This document shows, in pieces, positions 1 through 7,675 of a DNA stretch of 32,474 bases. A program made the translations under genes and the position numbers. Position 1 is the stretch's first letter; every line of letters begins with the position of its first letter. The notes below the pieces were generated by a model. It had not been told where the DNA came from. It ran no database searches and saw nothing but the letters and a program-made list of their open reading frames with translations. This DNA comes from Methylosinus sporium (GTDB lineage: Bacteria > Pseudomonadota > Alphaproteobacteria > Rhizobiales > Beijerinckiaceae): positions 1-32,474 of the forward strand of contig NZ_PUIV01000038.1 in NCBI RefSeq assembly GCF_003113265.1, read 5' to 3'.

Positions 1-249
1 TCCACCGCCATGGCCTCCGCCCCAGTGACCGCCGCCGTGACCGCCCCCGTGCCAACCTCCACCGCCATGGCCTCCGCCATGGCCGCCGCCCCAGTGGCCG
101 CCGCCGCCATGGCCGCCTCCGTGACCTCCGCCCCAGTGGCCGCCGCCATGGCCGCCCCCGTGGCCGCCGCCGTAATGCTGAGCGAGCGCCTCGGCCGGCA
201 GCGCCAGAGCGGCGCCCAGCGCGAGAACGAGCGACAATTTCTTCGACAT
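1..249 (-). CDS. Gly/His/Trp-rich secreted protein (3' end beyond window)
   Basis: The reverse strand encodes 83 codons and stays open to the window edge, so the C-terminus is missing. The start is the ATG at 249-247, chosen because a GAGGAG ribosome-binding site lies just upstream of it on the reverse strand. Residues 1-23 form a clear signal peptide: a Lys-Lys n-region, a Leu/Ala-rich core and a cleavage site after Ala-Leu-Ala before Gln. The visible mature part is almost entirely repeats of GGGH, GGGHW and GGGGHW units. Such sequences are low-complexity and possibly metal-binding through His. I cannot assign a function, and no catalytic domain is visible. The apparent plus-strand reading frame here (Ala/Met/Val-rich) is only the antisense of this repeat. 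The gene is divergent from yajC. Confidence 0.7.
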   Translation of the reverse strand, partial: MSKKLSLVLALGAALALPAEALAQHYGGGHGGGHGGGHWGGGHGGGHGGGGHWGGGHGGGHGGGGWHGGGHGGGHWGGGHGGG

Positions 250-506
250 CGGTATCTCCTCAACCTTCGCTGCGAAGCGCGCGGAGCCTCTCCGCCCCGA
301 TGCTTCCATGAAGCGACATATCCCCCGCCGAGGCCGCCGACTGTGAGTTGTCGCACAGAGCTCGCCGAAATCATAACCGGGAGCGGCGTTGCGCCGCGGC
401 GCCGGCCGCCATTGATTTCGAGATAAGGCCGGCTATAGTCCGCGCCCGTTGCAAGGCGGCATCCTGCCGGCACGAAGGCGCGCGCGCCGCTTCCAAGAGA
501 TCGAAC

Positions 507-977
507 ATGAAATTGATCCAGACCGCCCAAGCTCAGACCGACGCCCCGGCGGCGACGCCCCCCGCTCCGCTCGCCCCCACGGCGCCGCCCGTTCCGGCGC
601 CTCCCGCGGCGCCGCCGGTTCCGCCGAGCGCGACGGTGCAGACCACGCCGGACGCCGCCGCTCCGCCCGCGCCTCCGGCGCCCGACATGATCTCACAGAT
701 CGTCCCGCTGCTGTTCGTCACGCTGATCGTCTATTTCATCGTGCTGCGCCCGCAGGCGCGCCGCACGAAGGAACAGAAGGAATCGCTCAAGAACGTGCGG
801 CGCGGCGACACCGTCGTCACCAGCGGCGGGCTCATCGGCAAAGTGACGAAGGTCGTCGACGACGCTGAAGTGGAGGTCGAGCTCGCCCAGAATATTCGCG
901 TGCGCGCGCTGCGCTCCGCCATCGCCGAGGTGCGCGCCAAGGGCGAGCCGGTGAAGGATCAAGCGGCCTCGCGCTAG
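507..977 (+). CDS. yajC: YajC, preprotein translocase accessory subunit
   Basis: This is YajC, the small inner-membrane partner of SecDF in the Sec translocase. From the ATG at 507 it has 156 residues. Residues 1-60 are Pro/Ala-rich and begin with a short AQAQT segment. Residues about 63-80 form one transmembrane helix, followed directly by the family motif RPQ with a basic stretch (81-91). A small soluble domain follows, with GDTVVTSGGLIGKV at 100-113. Family members are usually near 100-115 residues, so the Pro-rich N-terminal part is long. An internal ATG at 687 would give about 96 residues. I keep 507 because Ala/Pro-rich leaders before the helix are usual in alphaproteobacterial YajC. 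The frame stays open further upstream, but that part is Arg-rich and unlike coding sequence. secD follows 89 bases downstream. Confidence 0.9.
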   Translation: MKLIQTAQAQTDAPAATPPAPLAPTAPPVPAPPAAPPVPPSATVQTTPDAAAPPAPPAPDMISQIVPLLFVTLIVYFIVLRPQARRTKEQKESLKNVRRGDTVVTSGGLIGKVTKVVDDAEVEVELAQNIRVRALRSAIAEVRAKGEPVKDQAASR

Positions 978-1066
978 CCTCTCGAAGAATGCGCCGCCCC
1001 GTCCCGGCCCGCCCCTCCGGCGCCGAGACAAATCCCTCAGGACCGCCTCTCAAGGACCGATGATCC

Positions 1067-2659
1067 ATGCTGCGCTTCGCCACCTGGAAGATCATCGCCA
1101 TACTGGCGCTGACGCTCGCCGCCGTTCTCGTCATCCTCCCGAGCACGCTCGCGCCGGCGAGCTTCAAGGCGCTCGAACACGCCCTGCCTTCCTGGGCGCA
1201 GCCGCGCACCATCGTGCTCGGCCTCGATCTGCAAGGCGGCTCCTATGTGATGCTGGAGGTGGACAAGGCCTCGGTCCTGCACACGCAGGTGACCAATCTG
1301 CGCGACGACGTCCGCCGCATCCTGCGCGAGGAGAAGGTCGCCATCACCGGCGGCATCGGAACCCAGGCCCGCGGCGTGCAACTTCGCATTCCCGACGCCG
1401 CCGACCGCGCCAAAGTGCTGCCAAAGTTCCGCAATCTGGCGAACAGCTTCGCCGGCGCGAAAATCGGCGGCGCGCCGCCGATCGAAGTGCGCGATTCGGG
1501 CGACGGACTGGTCCAGATCACGGTCACCGAGGCTGGCGTGACGGACAAGGTCCGCCACGCCGTCGACCAATCGATCGAAGTGATCCGCAAGCGCGTCGAT
1601 GCGCTCGGCACACGCGAGGCCAGCATTCAGCGCGAGGGCGACGACCGTATCAACGTCCAGGTGCCGGGCCTCCAGGACCCCAAGCAGCTGAAGATCGTTC
1701 TCGGCGAGACCGCCAAGCTCGAATTCCGCCTCGTCGCCGAGCCGGGCCAAAGCCCGTCCGAGCTGGAAGAGCTCGAGCAATCCGATCAATCCGGCAAGAT
1801 CGCCATCGAGAAGCAGGTCATGGTGCAGGGCGAGGATCTGACCGACGCTCAGCCCGGCTTCGACCAGCAGCGCGGCGGCGAGCCGGTGGTGAATTTCCGC
1901 TTCAACATTCGCGGCGCGCAGAAATTCGGCGAGGTGACCTCAAAAAACGTCGGCCGGCTCTTCGCCATCGTGCTCGACAACAAGGTGATTTCCGCGCCGC
2001 GCATTCTGCAGCCGATCACCGGCGGGTCCGGCCAGATCTCGGGCCATTTCACAGTCGAGCAGGCCAACAACCTCTCGATCCTACTGCGCGCCGGCGCGCT
2101 GCCCGCCAAGCTGAACATCATCGAGGAGCGCACCGTCGGTCCCGGCCTAGGCCAGGACTCGATCGACGCCGGCAAGCGCGCGGCTTACGTCGGCGCCGGC
2201 CTCGTCGTCGTCTATATGCTCATCACCTATGGCGTGTTCGGAATCTTCGCCAATCTGGCGCTGTTCGTCCATATCGCCTTCATCTTCGCCGGCCTGGTGC
2301 TGCTCGGCTCGACGCTGACCTTGCCGGGCATCGCCGGAATCGTGCTGACGATCGGCATGGCGGTCGACTCCAATGTGCTGATCTATGAGCGCATCCGCGA
2401 GGAGCAGCACGGCGGGCGCTCGATCCTCGCCTCGCTCGACGCCGGCTTCAACCGCGCCTTCGCGACCATCGTCGACTCCAATGTGACGATGTTCGTCGCC
2501 GCGGCGATCCTCTATTTCTTAGGGTCCGGCCCGGTGCGCGGCTTCGCCGTGTCGCTCGCGCTCGGCATTCTGACGACCATCGTCACCGCCGTCACCATGA
2601 CGCGGATGATGATCGCGATCTGGTATCATTACGCGCGCCCGACGCGCCTGCCGATCTGA
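1067..2659 (+). CDS. secD: SecD, protein translocase subunit
   Basis: SecD is an RND-superfamily membrane protein that works with SecF, using the proton gradient to pull proteins out of the SecYEG channel on the periplasmic side. The 530-residue product has a first transmembrane helix at about 8-26, then the conserved GLDLQGG motif (52-58) and a large periplasmic region. A C-terminal block of helices carries the signature AVDSNVLIYERIREE (432-446). Length and motif order match a complete SecD. The start ATG at 1067 has an AAGGA sequence about 10 bases upstream. secF begins 14 bases after the stop, so the genes are surely co-transcribed. Confidence 0.97.
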   Translation: MLRFATWKIIAILALTLAAVLVILPSTLAPASFKALEHALPSWAQPRTIVLGLDLQGGSYVMLEVDKASVLHTQVTNLRDDVRRILREEKVAITGGIGTQARGVQLRIPDAADRAKVLPKFRNLANSFAGAKIGGAPPIEVRDSGDGLVQITVTEAGVTDKVRHAVDQSIEVIRKRVDALGTREASIQREGDDRINVQVPGLQDPKQLKIVLGETAKLEFRLVAEPGQSPSELEELEQSDQSGKIAIEKQVMVQGEDLTDAQPGFDQQRGGEPVVNFRFNIRGAQKFGEVTSKNVGRLFAIVLDNKVISAPRILQPITGGSGQISGHFTVEQANNLSILLRAGALPAKLNIIEERTVGPGLGQDSIDAGKRAAYVGAGLVVVYMLITYGVFGIFANLALFVHIAFIFAGLVLLGSTLTLPGIAGIVLTIGMAVDSNVLIYERIREEQHGGRSILASLDAGFNRAFATIVDSNVTMFVAAAILYFLGSGPVRGFAVSLALGILTTIVTAVTMTRMMIAIWYHYARPTRLPI

Positions 2660-2672
2660 GGGTGAAACCGAC

Positions 2673-3644
2673 ATGAAGCTGCTGCGTCTCGCCCCGGAGA
2701 ACACCAAGTTCCCTTTCATGCGGTTCCGCCGCGTGAGCTATCCGTTCTCGGCCTTTCTCTCCATTTGCTCACTGCTGCTGTTCTTTCTCAGCGGCATGAA
2801 TTTCGGCATCGACTTCGCCGGCGGCACGGTCATCGAATTGCGCGCCAAGACCGGCGAGGCCGAGATCGCGACGCTGCGCTCGACCATGGAGAAGCTCGAG
2901 CTCGGCGACGTCGAGGTGCAGGCCTTCGGCAATCAATCGGATGCGACGATCCGCTTCGGACCGCAGAAGGGCGGCGACGTCGCCCAGCAGGCGGCGGTCG
3001 AAAAGGTCCGCGGCTCGGTCGGCTCCGACTATGAGCTGCGCCGCGTCGAGGTGGTCGGCCCGCGCGTCTCCGGGGAGCTGGTGCAGTCCGGCACGCTCGG
3101 CGTCGTGCTCTCCATCGTCGCCGTGCTCACCTATTTGTGGTTCCGCTTCGAATGGCAATTCGCCGTCGGCGCGGTCATCGCCACAATGCACGATCTTCTG
3201 CTCACCGTCGGCTTCTTCTCGCTCACCCATCTCGAATTCAACACGACGTCGATCGCGGCCATCCTGACCATCGTCGGCTATTCGCTGAACGAGACCGTCG
3301 TCGTGCTCGACCGTATTCGCGAGATGATGCGCAAATACAAGAAAATGCCGACCGATCAGATGATCGACCTCTCCATCAACGCCGTGCTGCCGCGCACGAT
3401 CATGACGGCGACGACGGTGTTTCTGGCGCTGCTGTCGCTGGCGATCTTCGGGGGCCATGTGATCCGCTCCTTCTCGCTCGCCATGATCTGGGGCATTTTC
3501 GTCGCCACCTATTCCTCCGTCTTCATCTGCTCGCCCATGCTGATCTATCTCGGCCTGCGCAACGAGGACACCGACAAGGCGCCGGAGACGGCGCCGAGCA
3601 AGGCCGCCAAAGCGACGACGCGCGCCAAGCCCAAAGCGGCCTGA
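2673..3644 (+). CDS. secF: SecF, protein translocase subunit
   Basis: SecF pairs with SecD to form the SecDF complex that assists protein export. The 323-residue protein has a first helix at about 24-42, then FGIDFAGG (44-51), which is the SecF version of the SecD/F periplasmic motif. A helix bundle containing NETVVVLDRIRE (206-217) follows. The last 25 residues are a Lys/Ala/Thr-rich cytoplasmic tail. The ribosome-binding site GAGGGTG precedes the ATG. The stop codon overlaps the start of the next gene (TGATG at 3642-3646), which implies translational coupling. A separate secF next to a separate secD is the common bacterial arrangement. Confidence 0.97.
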   Translation: MKLLRLAPENTKFPFMRFRRVSYPFSAFLSICSLLLFFLSGMNFGIDFAGGTVIELRAKTGEAEIATLRSTMEKLELGDVEVQAFGNQSDATIRFGPQKGGDVAQQAAVEKVRGSVGSDYELRRVEVVGPRVSGELVQSGTLGVVLSIVAVLTYLWFRFEWQFAVGAVIATMHDLLLTVGFFSLTHLEFNTTSIAAILTIVGYSLNETVVVLDRIREMMRKYKKMPTDQMIDLSINAVLPRTIMTATTVFLALLSLAIFGGHVIRSFSLAMIWGIFVATYSSVFICSPMLIYLGLRNEDTDKAPETAPSKAAKATTRAKPKAA

Positions 3645-4024
3645 TGGCCGAGCAGGGTCGAGGCTTCGTTCCGGGCCGCCATAAGATCGAGTCCTATGGC
3701 GGCGGCGGCTTTCGCTTCGCGGAAATGTCGCATCGCGGCTCGCTGCTCGCGCTGCCCTCGGGAATTCATGCGCTGGAAGCGGTCGCCACGGCGGAAATCG
3801 ACGAGGCGGCGCTCGCTCCTCTCTTCGCCGAGGGCGAAGGGACGATCGAACTGCTGATCTTCGGCTCCGGCGAAAATTTGCGGCCGCCCTCGGCCGCCTT
3901 GCGCGCGCGGCTGAAGCAGGCGGGAATCATGGTCGAAGCCATGGCCACCGGCGCCGCCGTTCGCACATATAATATGCTGCTCGACGAAGACCGCCGCGTC
4001 GCCGCCGTGCTGATCGTGGTGTGA
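3644..4024 (+). CDS. Mth938-like domain protein (DUF498 family)
   Basis: This 126-residue protein belongs to the Mth938/DUF498 family (human relative AAMDC), small single-domain alpha/beta proteins of uncertain biochemical role. Recognisable parts are a Tyr-Gly-Gly-Gly-Gly-Phe-Arg-Phe segment near residue 18, a central LLIFGSGENLRPP, then GIMVEAMATGAAVRTYNMLLDEDRRVAAVLI, the most conserved part of the family. Residue order and length fit a complete copy. The ATG overlaps the secF stop. Placement behind secF and before a squalene-synthase-like gene is common in Hyphomicrobiales, from general knowledge. No signal peptide or membrane helix is visible, so it should be cytosolic. Confidence 0.85.
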   Translation: MAEQGRGFVPGRHKIESYGGGGFRFAEMSHRGSLLALPSGIHALEAVATAEIDEAALAPLFAEGEGTIELLIFGSGENLRPPSAALRARLKQAGIMVEAMATGAAVRTYNMLLDEDRRVAAVLIVV

Positions 4025-4040
4025 GCCGAGGTTTTCGCCC

Positions 4041-4919
4041 ATGGATGAGGCCGCGACGACCGAGCGCGAGACGGAGCTCGCCGAGCACTACCGCCATTGC
4101 GAGGCGGCGCTGCGCGAGCAGGACCTCGACCTTTGGCTCGCCTGCCTGTTCGCGCCGGCGCAGGCGCGTCCGCATCTCCATGCGATCGGCGCTTTCGCGG
4201 CCGAGATTTCCAGCGTGCGCGCCCGTGTCTCGCAGCCGATTCTCGGCGAGATGCGGCTGCGCTGGTGGTACGATGCGCTGGAGGCGGCGGAAGACAACGA
4301 GGGCGCCCGCGCCCATCCGATCGCCGACGCTCTTTTCGATACGCTGAACCGCTGCGCCATCCCGCGCGAAGAGGTCTCCGAGCTGCTCGAAACGCATAGT
4401 TTCGATCTCTATGACGATCCGATGGAGAGCCTCGAGGCGCTCGAGACCTATTGCGACCGCGTTTTCGGCGCGCCCATGCGCTGGCGCGCGCGCATCATCG
4501 ACGCTGCGGACGCCGCGCGGCAGGAGGAGGCGCTGCGCCTCGCCGGGCGCGCCTATGGCCTCACGGCGATTTTGCGCGCCCTGCCCCGCCATCTGGCGCA
4601 GGGTCAACGATTCGCGCCCGCCGATCTTCTCGCGCGCCATCGCGCCGCGGAGGATTTCGCCGAAGCGAAAGCGACGCCGGCGGTCGCCGACGCTCTGGCG
4701 GAACTGCGCGGCGCGGCCCGCGACGCTTTCGAGAGAGCGCGCAAATCTGTGCGCGGCGATGGCGCGGCGCGCGCCGCGCTGCTGCCCGCCGCCTTGATTC
4801 CACTCTATCTCGGCGAGATGGAGCGCAAAGGCTTCGATCCCTTCCGCTCCATCGCCGAGCCCGCGCAATGGCGACGACAATGGCGGCTGTGGCGCGCGGC
4901 GAGGGGGCGCGGCATATAG
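4041..4919 (+). CDS. Squalene/phytoene synthase-like protein, probably non-catalytic
   Basis: The 292-residue product has the all-helical trans-isoprenyl diphosphate synthase (SQS_PSY) fold signature. Examples are HAIGAFAAEISSVRA (48-61), GEMRLRWWYDAL (69-80) and RAYGLTAILRALPRHL (170-185). True squalene and phytoene synthases need two Asp-rich metal motifs. Here the first is replaced by AAEISSVRA (53-61) and the second by AILRALPRHLAQG, with no DxxxD in either place. This resembles the NDUFAF6 branch, whose mitochondrial member is a complex I assembly factor. I infer a non-catalytic or altered role and would not call it a carotenoid or hopanoid enzyme. It starts 16 bases after the preceding gene and ends the sec-linked gene string. 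Confidence 0.8.
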   Translation: MDEAATTERETELAEHYRHCEAALREQDLDLWLACLFAPAQARPHLHAIGAFAAEISSVRARVSQPILGEMRLRWWYDALEAAEDNEGARAHPIADALFDTLNRCAIPREEVSELLETHSFDLYDDPMESLEALETYCDRVFGAPMRWRARIIDAADAARQEEALRLAGRAYGLTAILRALPRHLAQGQRFAPADLLARHRAAEDFAEAKATPAVADALAELRGAARDAFERARKSVRGDGAARAALLPAALIPLYLGEMERKGFDPFRSIAEPAQWRRQWRLWRAARGRGI

Positions 4920-5016
4920 TCCTACGGAAAATCGCTGCCGAGCACAGGCGAAACGCGCTACAAATCACAGAGCCGCGCGTCTCGCGCTGCTGCAATTTTC
5001 GAGACAACGCCGCCTC

Positions 5017-6417
5017 ATGACCAATACCGCCGACGCCGATTTCGGCCATCAGGCCCGCCAGCTTCGCGTCGACACGCTCATCATCCTGCGCTGGCTGGCG
5101 ATCGCAGGCCAGACCTTCGCGACGCTCGTCACCTTCTTCTATTTTCAGTTCGATTTCCCGATCGGTCTGAGCTTCATCGCGATTGCGACCTCGGCCTGCC
5201 TCAACGCCGCGCTGCGGCTCGCCACGACGCGCACATTCCGTCTCGACGACGGCGAGGCGGCGCTGCTCTTGGCCTATGACATATTGCAGCTCTCCGCCCT
5301 GCTCTATCTCACCGGCGGCGTCGCCAATCCTTTCGCCATGCTGTTTCTGGCGCCGGTGATGATCTCGGCCGTGTCGCTGCCGCGCAAGCTCACCATTCTG
5401 CTCGGCGTGCTGATGATCGCCGCGGCGACGATATTGACCGTCGAATTTCAGCCCTTGCCCTGGTACGAGGGCGTGGAGCTGCATTTTCCGCTGCTCTATC
5501 GGACGGGCGTGTGGACTGCGCTGGTGCTGAGCGCGGCCTTCATCGGCCTCTACGCCGCCCGCGTCTCCGACGAGGCGCGCCAATTGTCGACCGCGCTGGC
5601 GGCGACCGAGCTGGTGCTGGAGCGCGAGCAGCATCTCTCGCAATTGGACGGCCTCGCCGCCGCGGCCGCGCATGAGCTCGGCACGCCGCTCGCGACCATC
5701 GCCGTGGTGACGAAGGAGCTGCAAAAATCCGCGCTGGCCTCGGCGCCGGCGCTCGCCGACGATCTCGCTCTGCTCGCGCAGGAGGCGCGGCGCTGTCGCG
5801 AGATTTTACGCAAGCTCGTCTCGCTCGGCCAGGCCGACACCGGCAGCCTGCTCGACATGCAGACGCTCGAGACTTTGCTCGAGGAGGTGGTCGACCCGCA
5901 TCGCGCCTTCGGCGTGGACATAGAATTGACGCGGCGCGGTCCGCCCGAGGAGCCGAGCTTCTCGCGCAATCCCGGCATCGTCTACGGCCTCGGCAATCTC
6001 GTCGAGAACGCCGTCGATTTCGCCAGCTCGCGCGTGCGCATAGAAGCGCTGTGGTCGAAGGAGCTCGTCGTCATCGTCATAGAGGACGACGGGCCGGGAT
6101 TTTCGCAGGCGATTCTCAATCGCCTGGGCGACCCTTACGTCAGCGGACGCCCCACCGACCGGCGCACCAAGAACGAGCCGGGCTCGGGCCTCGGCCTCGG
6201 CCTCTTCATCGCCAAGACGCTGCTCGAGCGTTCCGGCGCCACTGTGACGACGGCCAATGTGCAGGCGCCCAGCACAGGCGCCAAGGTGACGATCACCTGG
6301 CCACGCGCCGCGCTCGAGCGCTCGTCGGGCAATAGCGACAGCGGACGCGAGCGGGAGTTGGAACGGGGCTCGAAGCGAGACTTGGACCAACAAACGCCTT
6401 CGTCCGACGCGGTGTGA
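5017..6417 (+). CDS. regB: RegB/ActS/PrrB redox-sensing histidine kinase
   Basis: This is the membrane sensor kinase of the global redox system that switches photosynthesis, respiration, carbon and nitrogen fixation genes in alphaproteobacteria. The 466-residue protein has six likely N-terminal helices (about 22-180). Between them lies the quinone-binding signature GGVANPF (100-106). The phosphoacceptor is His219 in AAAAHELGTPL. Cys260 in ARRCREIL matches the redox-active cysteine of RegB. The kinase domain shows an N-box (NLVENAVDFA, 327-336), DDGPGF (357-362) and GSGLGLG (389-395). The last ~35 residues are charged and low-complexity. regA follows after 37 bases, so the cognate pair is intact. 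The neighbours do not reveal which genes it controls. Confidence 0.95.
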   Translation: MTNTADADFGHQARQLRVDTLIILRWLAIAGQTFATLVTFFYFQFDFPIGLSFIAIATSACLNAALRLATTRTFRLDDGEAALLLAYDILQLSALLYLTGGVANPFAMLFLAPVMISAVSLPRKLTILLGVLMIAAATILTVEFQPLPWYEGVELHFPLLYRTGVWTALVLSAAFIGLYAARVSDEARQLSTALAATELVLEREQHLSQLDGLAAAAAHELGTPLATIAVVTKELQKSALASAPALADDLALLAQEARRCREILRKLVSLGQADTGSLLDMQTLETLLEEVVDPHRAFGVDIELTRRGPPEEPSFSRNPGIVYGLGNLVENAVDFASSRVRIEALWSKELVVIVIEDDGPGFSQAILNRLGDPYVSGRPTDRRTKNEPGSGLGLGLFIAKTLLERSGATVTTANVQAPSTGAKVTITWPRAALERSSGNSDSGRERELERGSKRDLDQQTPSSDAV

Positions 6418-6454
6418 TGCTATATTGAATCATCCCAAAGCAGGACGACGACGC

Positions 6455-7054
6455 ATGATCGACGATGCTGGCGCAGCCGAACACAATGATTTCGATGCGG
6501 CCGTGGAGGCCGCGATCGGGGAGATTCCGCAAGAGCTCACGCTGCTGATCGTGGAGGACGACAAGCCCTTCCTCGGCCGGCTCACCCGCGCCATGGAGGC
6601 GCGCGGCTTTCTCGTCACCGCGGTCGAGAGCGTCGCGGAAGGATTGGCGGCGGTCGAGGCGGCCCCGCCGGCCTTCGCCATCATCGACATGCGGCTCGGC
6701 GACGGCAATGGAATCGACGTCATCTCGTCGCTCAAGGTGAAGCGTCCGGATGCGCGCGGCATCATCCTCACCGGCTATGGCAATATCGCCACGGCGGTGA
6801 CGGCGGTGAAGCTCGGCGCCTTCGACTATCTGGCCAAGCCTGCCGACGCCGACGAAATCTATCATGCGCTAATGGCGACGAAGATCGACAAGCCCGACGC
6901 GGTCGACAATCCCATGTCGGCCGATCGCGTGCGCTGGGAGCATATTCAGCGCGTCTATGAGAGCTGCGACCGCAATGTGTCGGAGACGGCGCGCCGGCTC
7001 AACATGCATCGCCGCACGCTGCAGCGCATATTGGCCAAGCGCGCGCCGCGATGA
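6455..7054 (+). CDS. regA: RegA/ActR/PrrA response regulator
   Basis: This is the DNA-binding partner of RegB. The 199-residue protein has a receiver domain with the acidic pair Asp35-Asp36, the phosphoacceptor Asp78 in AIIDMRLGDGNG, Thr106 and Lys128. A short linker follows, then a Fis-type helix-turn-helix (NVSETARRLNMHRRTLQRIL, 174-193). The C-terminal block from the HTH to RAPR is nearly invariant in this family. I place the start at the ATG at 6455, which has an AGGA 8 bases upstream. A TTG at 6425 is in frame but the ten extra residues are not conserved in kind. The gene converges on mmcB 24 bases downstream. Confidence 0.95.
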   Translation: MIDDAGAAEHNDFDAAVEAAIGEIPQELTLLIVEDDKPFLGRLTRAMEARGFLVTAVESVAEGLAAVEAAPPAFAIIDMRLGDGNGIDVISSLKVKRPDARGIILTGYGNIATAVTAVKLGAFDYLAKPADADEIYHALMATKIDKPDAVDNPMSADRVRWEHIQRVYESCDRNVSETARRLNMHRRTLQRILAKRAPR

Positions 7055-7058
7055 GCGT

Positions 7059-7076
7059 GCCGCGATGACACGCGGC
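7059..7076. terminator. Possible bidirectional hairpin between regA and mmcB
   Basis: GCCGCG (7059-7064) and CGCGGC (7071-7076) form a 6-bp GC stem around a 6-base loop inside the 24-base gap between the convergent regA and mmcB stops. There is no T-run, so terminator function is only inferred from its position. Confidence 0.35.
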
Positions 7077-7078
7077 GG

Positions 7079-7576
7079 TCAGAATTCGTCGCGATGCAGG
7101 GCGTGGTGAAGCCGCTCCGCCGCGGCGCCGGCGAAACGCAGCAGCATGGCCTTGCGACTCGCGGGCGCGAGCTTGTGAGCCGGCGCCTCCCGCGCCAGCA
7201 TGGCGCCATGCGCGTCGGCGACGATGAGGCCGGCGTCCGCTGGAAAAGCCTCCTCGGAAAGATCGCAGGGAATGGCGAAGTAGAAGCGGTCACAATGGAG
7301 GCGATAGTCCATCCATATGCGATCGGCCCGGAAGTCCGCGAGCGAGCTCTTCACCTCGACGATGCGCAGAGCGCCGTCGGCCGCGAGCGCGACGAGATCG
7401 GCTCGCCGCCCGCCCGGCAACGGCAGCTCCGCGAGCACGGAAAAACCCGCCGCGCGCAAATAGCGCCGCGCGCTGCGCGTCACGAGACGGGCGTTTTGCT
7501 CGCGCAGACTTTCGAGGCGCAGAGACGGGCTCCATCGCATAATCTCGGAATGGCGGGAGAGCGAGAGGACAGCCAT
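7079..7576 (-). CDS. mmcB: MmcB family DNA repair protein
   Basis: The 165-residue protein matches the MmcB family, a PD-(D/E)xK nuclease-like fold linked in Caulobacter to damage-induced mutagenesis. The fold's catalytic pattern is visible: Asp60 in GGRRADLVAL, then Glu74 and Lys76 in RIVEVKSS, followed by DFRADRIWMDYRLHCDRFYFAIP, a strongly family-like stretch. Starts at 7576 or 7585 are both possible. I use 7576 because a GGGGA precedes it on the reverse strand. No imuA/imuB/dnaE2 genes lie nearby, so any link to the mutasome comes from family knowledge alone. I did not detect a clear LexA-type GTTC-N7-GTTC box upstream. Confidence 0.85.
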   Translation of the reverse strand: MAVLSLSRHSEIMRWSPSLRLESLREQNARLVTRSARRYLRAAGFSVLAELPLPGGRRADLVALAADGALRIVEVKSSLADFRADRIWMDYRLHCDRFYFAIPCDLSEEAFPADAGLIVADAHGAMLAREAPAHKLAPASRKAMLLRFAGAAAERLHHALHRDEF

Positions 7577-7675
7577 TGTCCCCATGGGGCGGCGCGGCGC
7601 GCAAGCCGTGAAGCAATATGCGGCGAAACAATTCGCGGCGAACGAATCGCCCGACGCTGAGGGAGAGCAGGTCGA

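Noticed and set aside
10-426. Plus-strand frame rich in Ala, Met, Val and Pro
   Set aside because: It is the antisense of the Gly/His repeat gene that has a signal peptide and a good ribosome-binding site.
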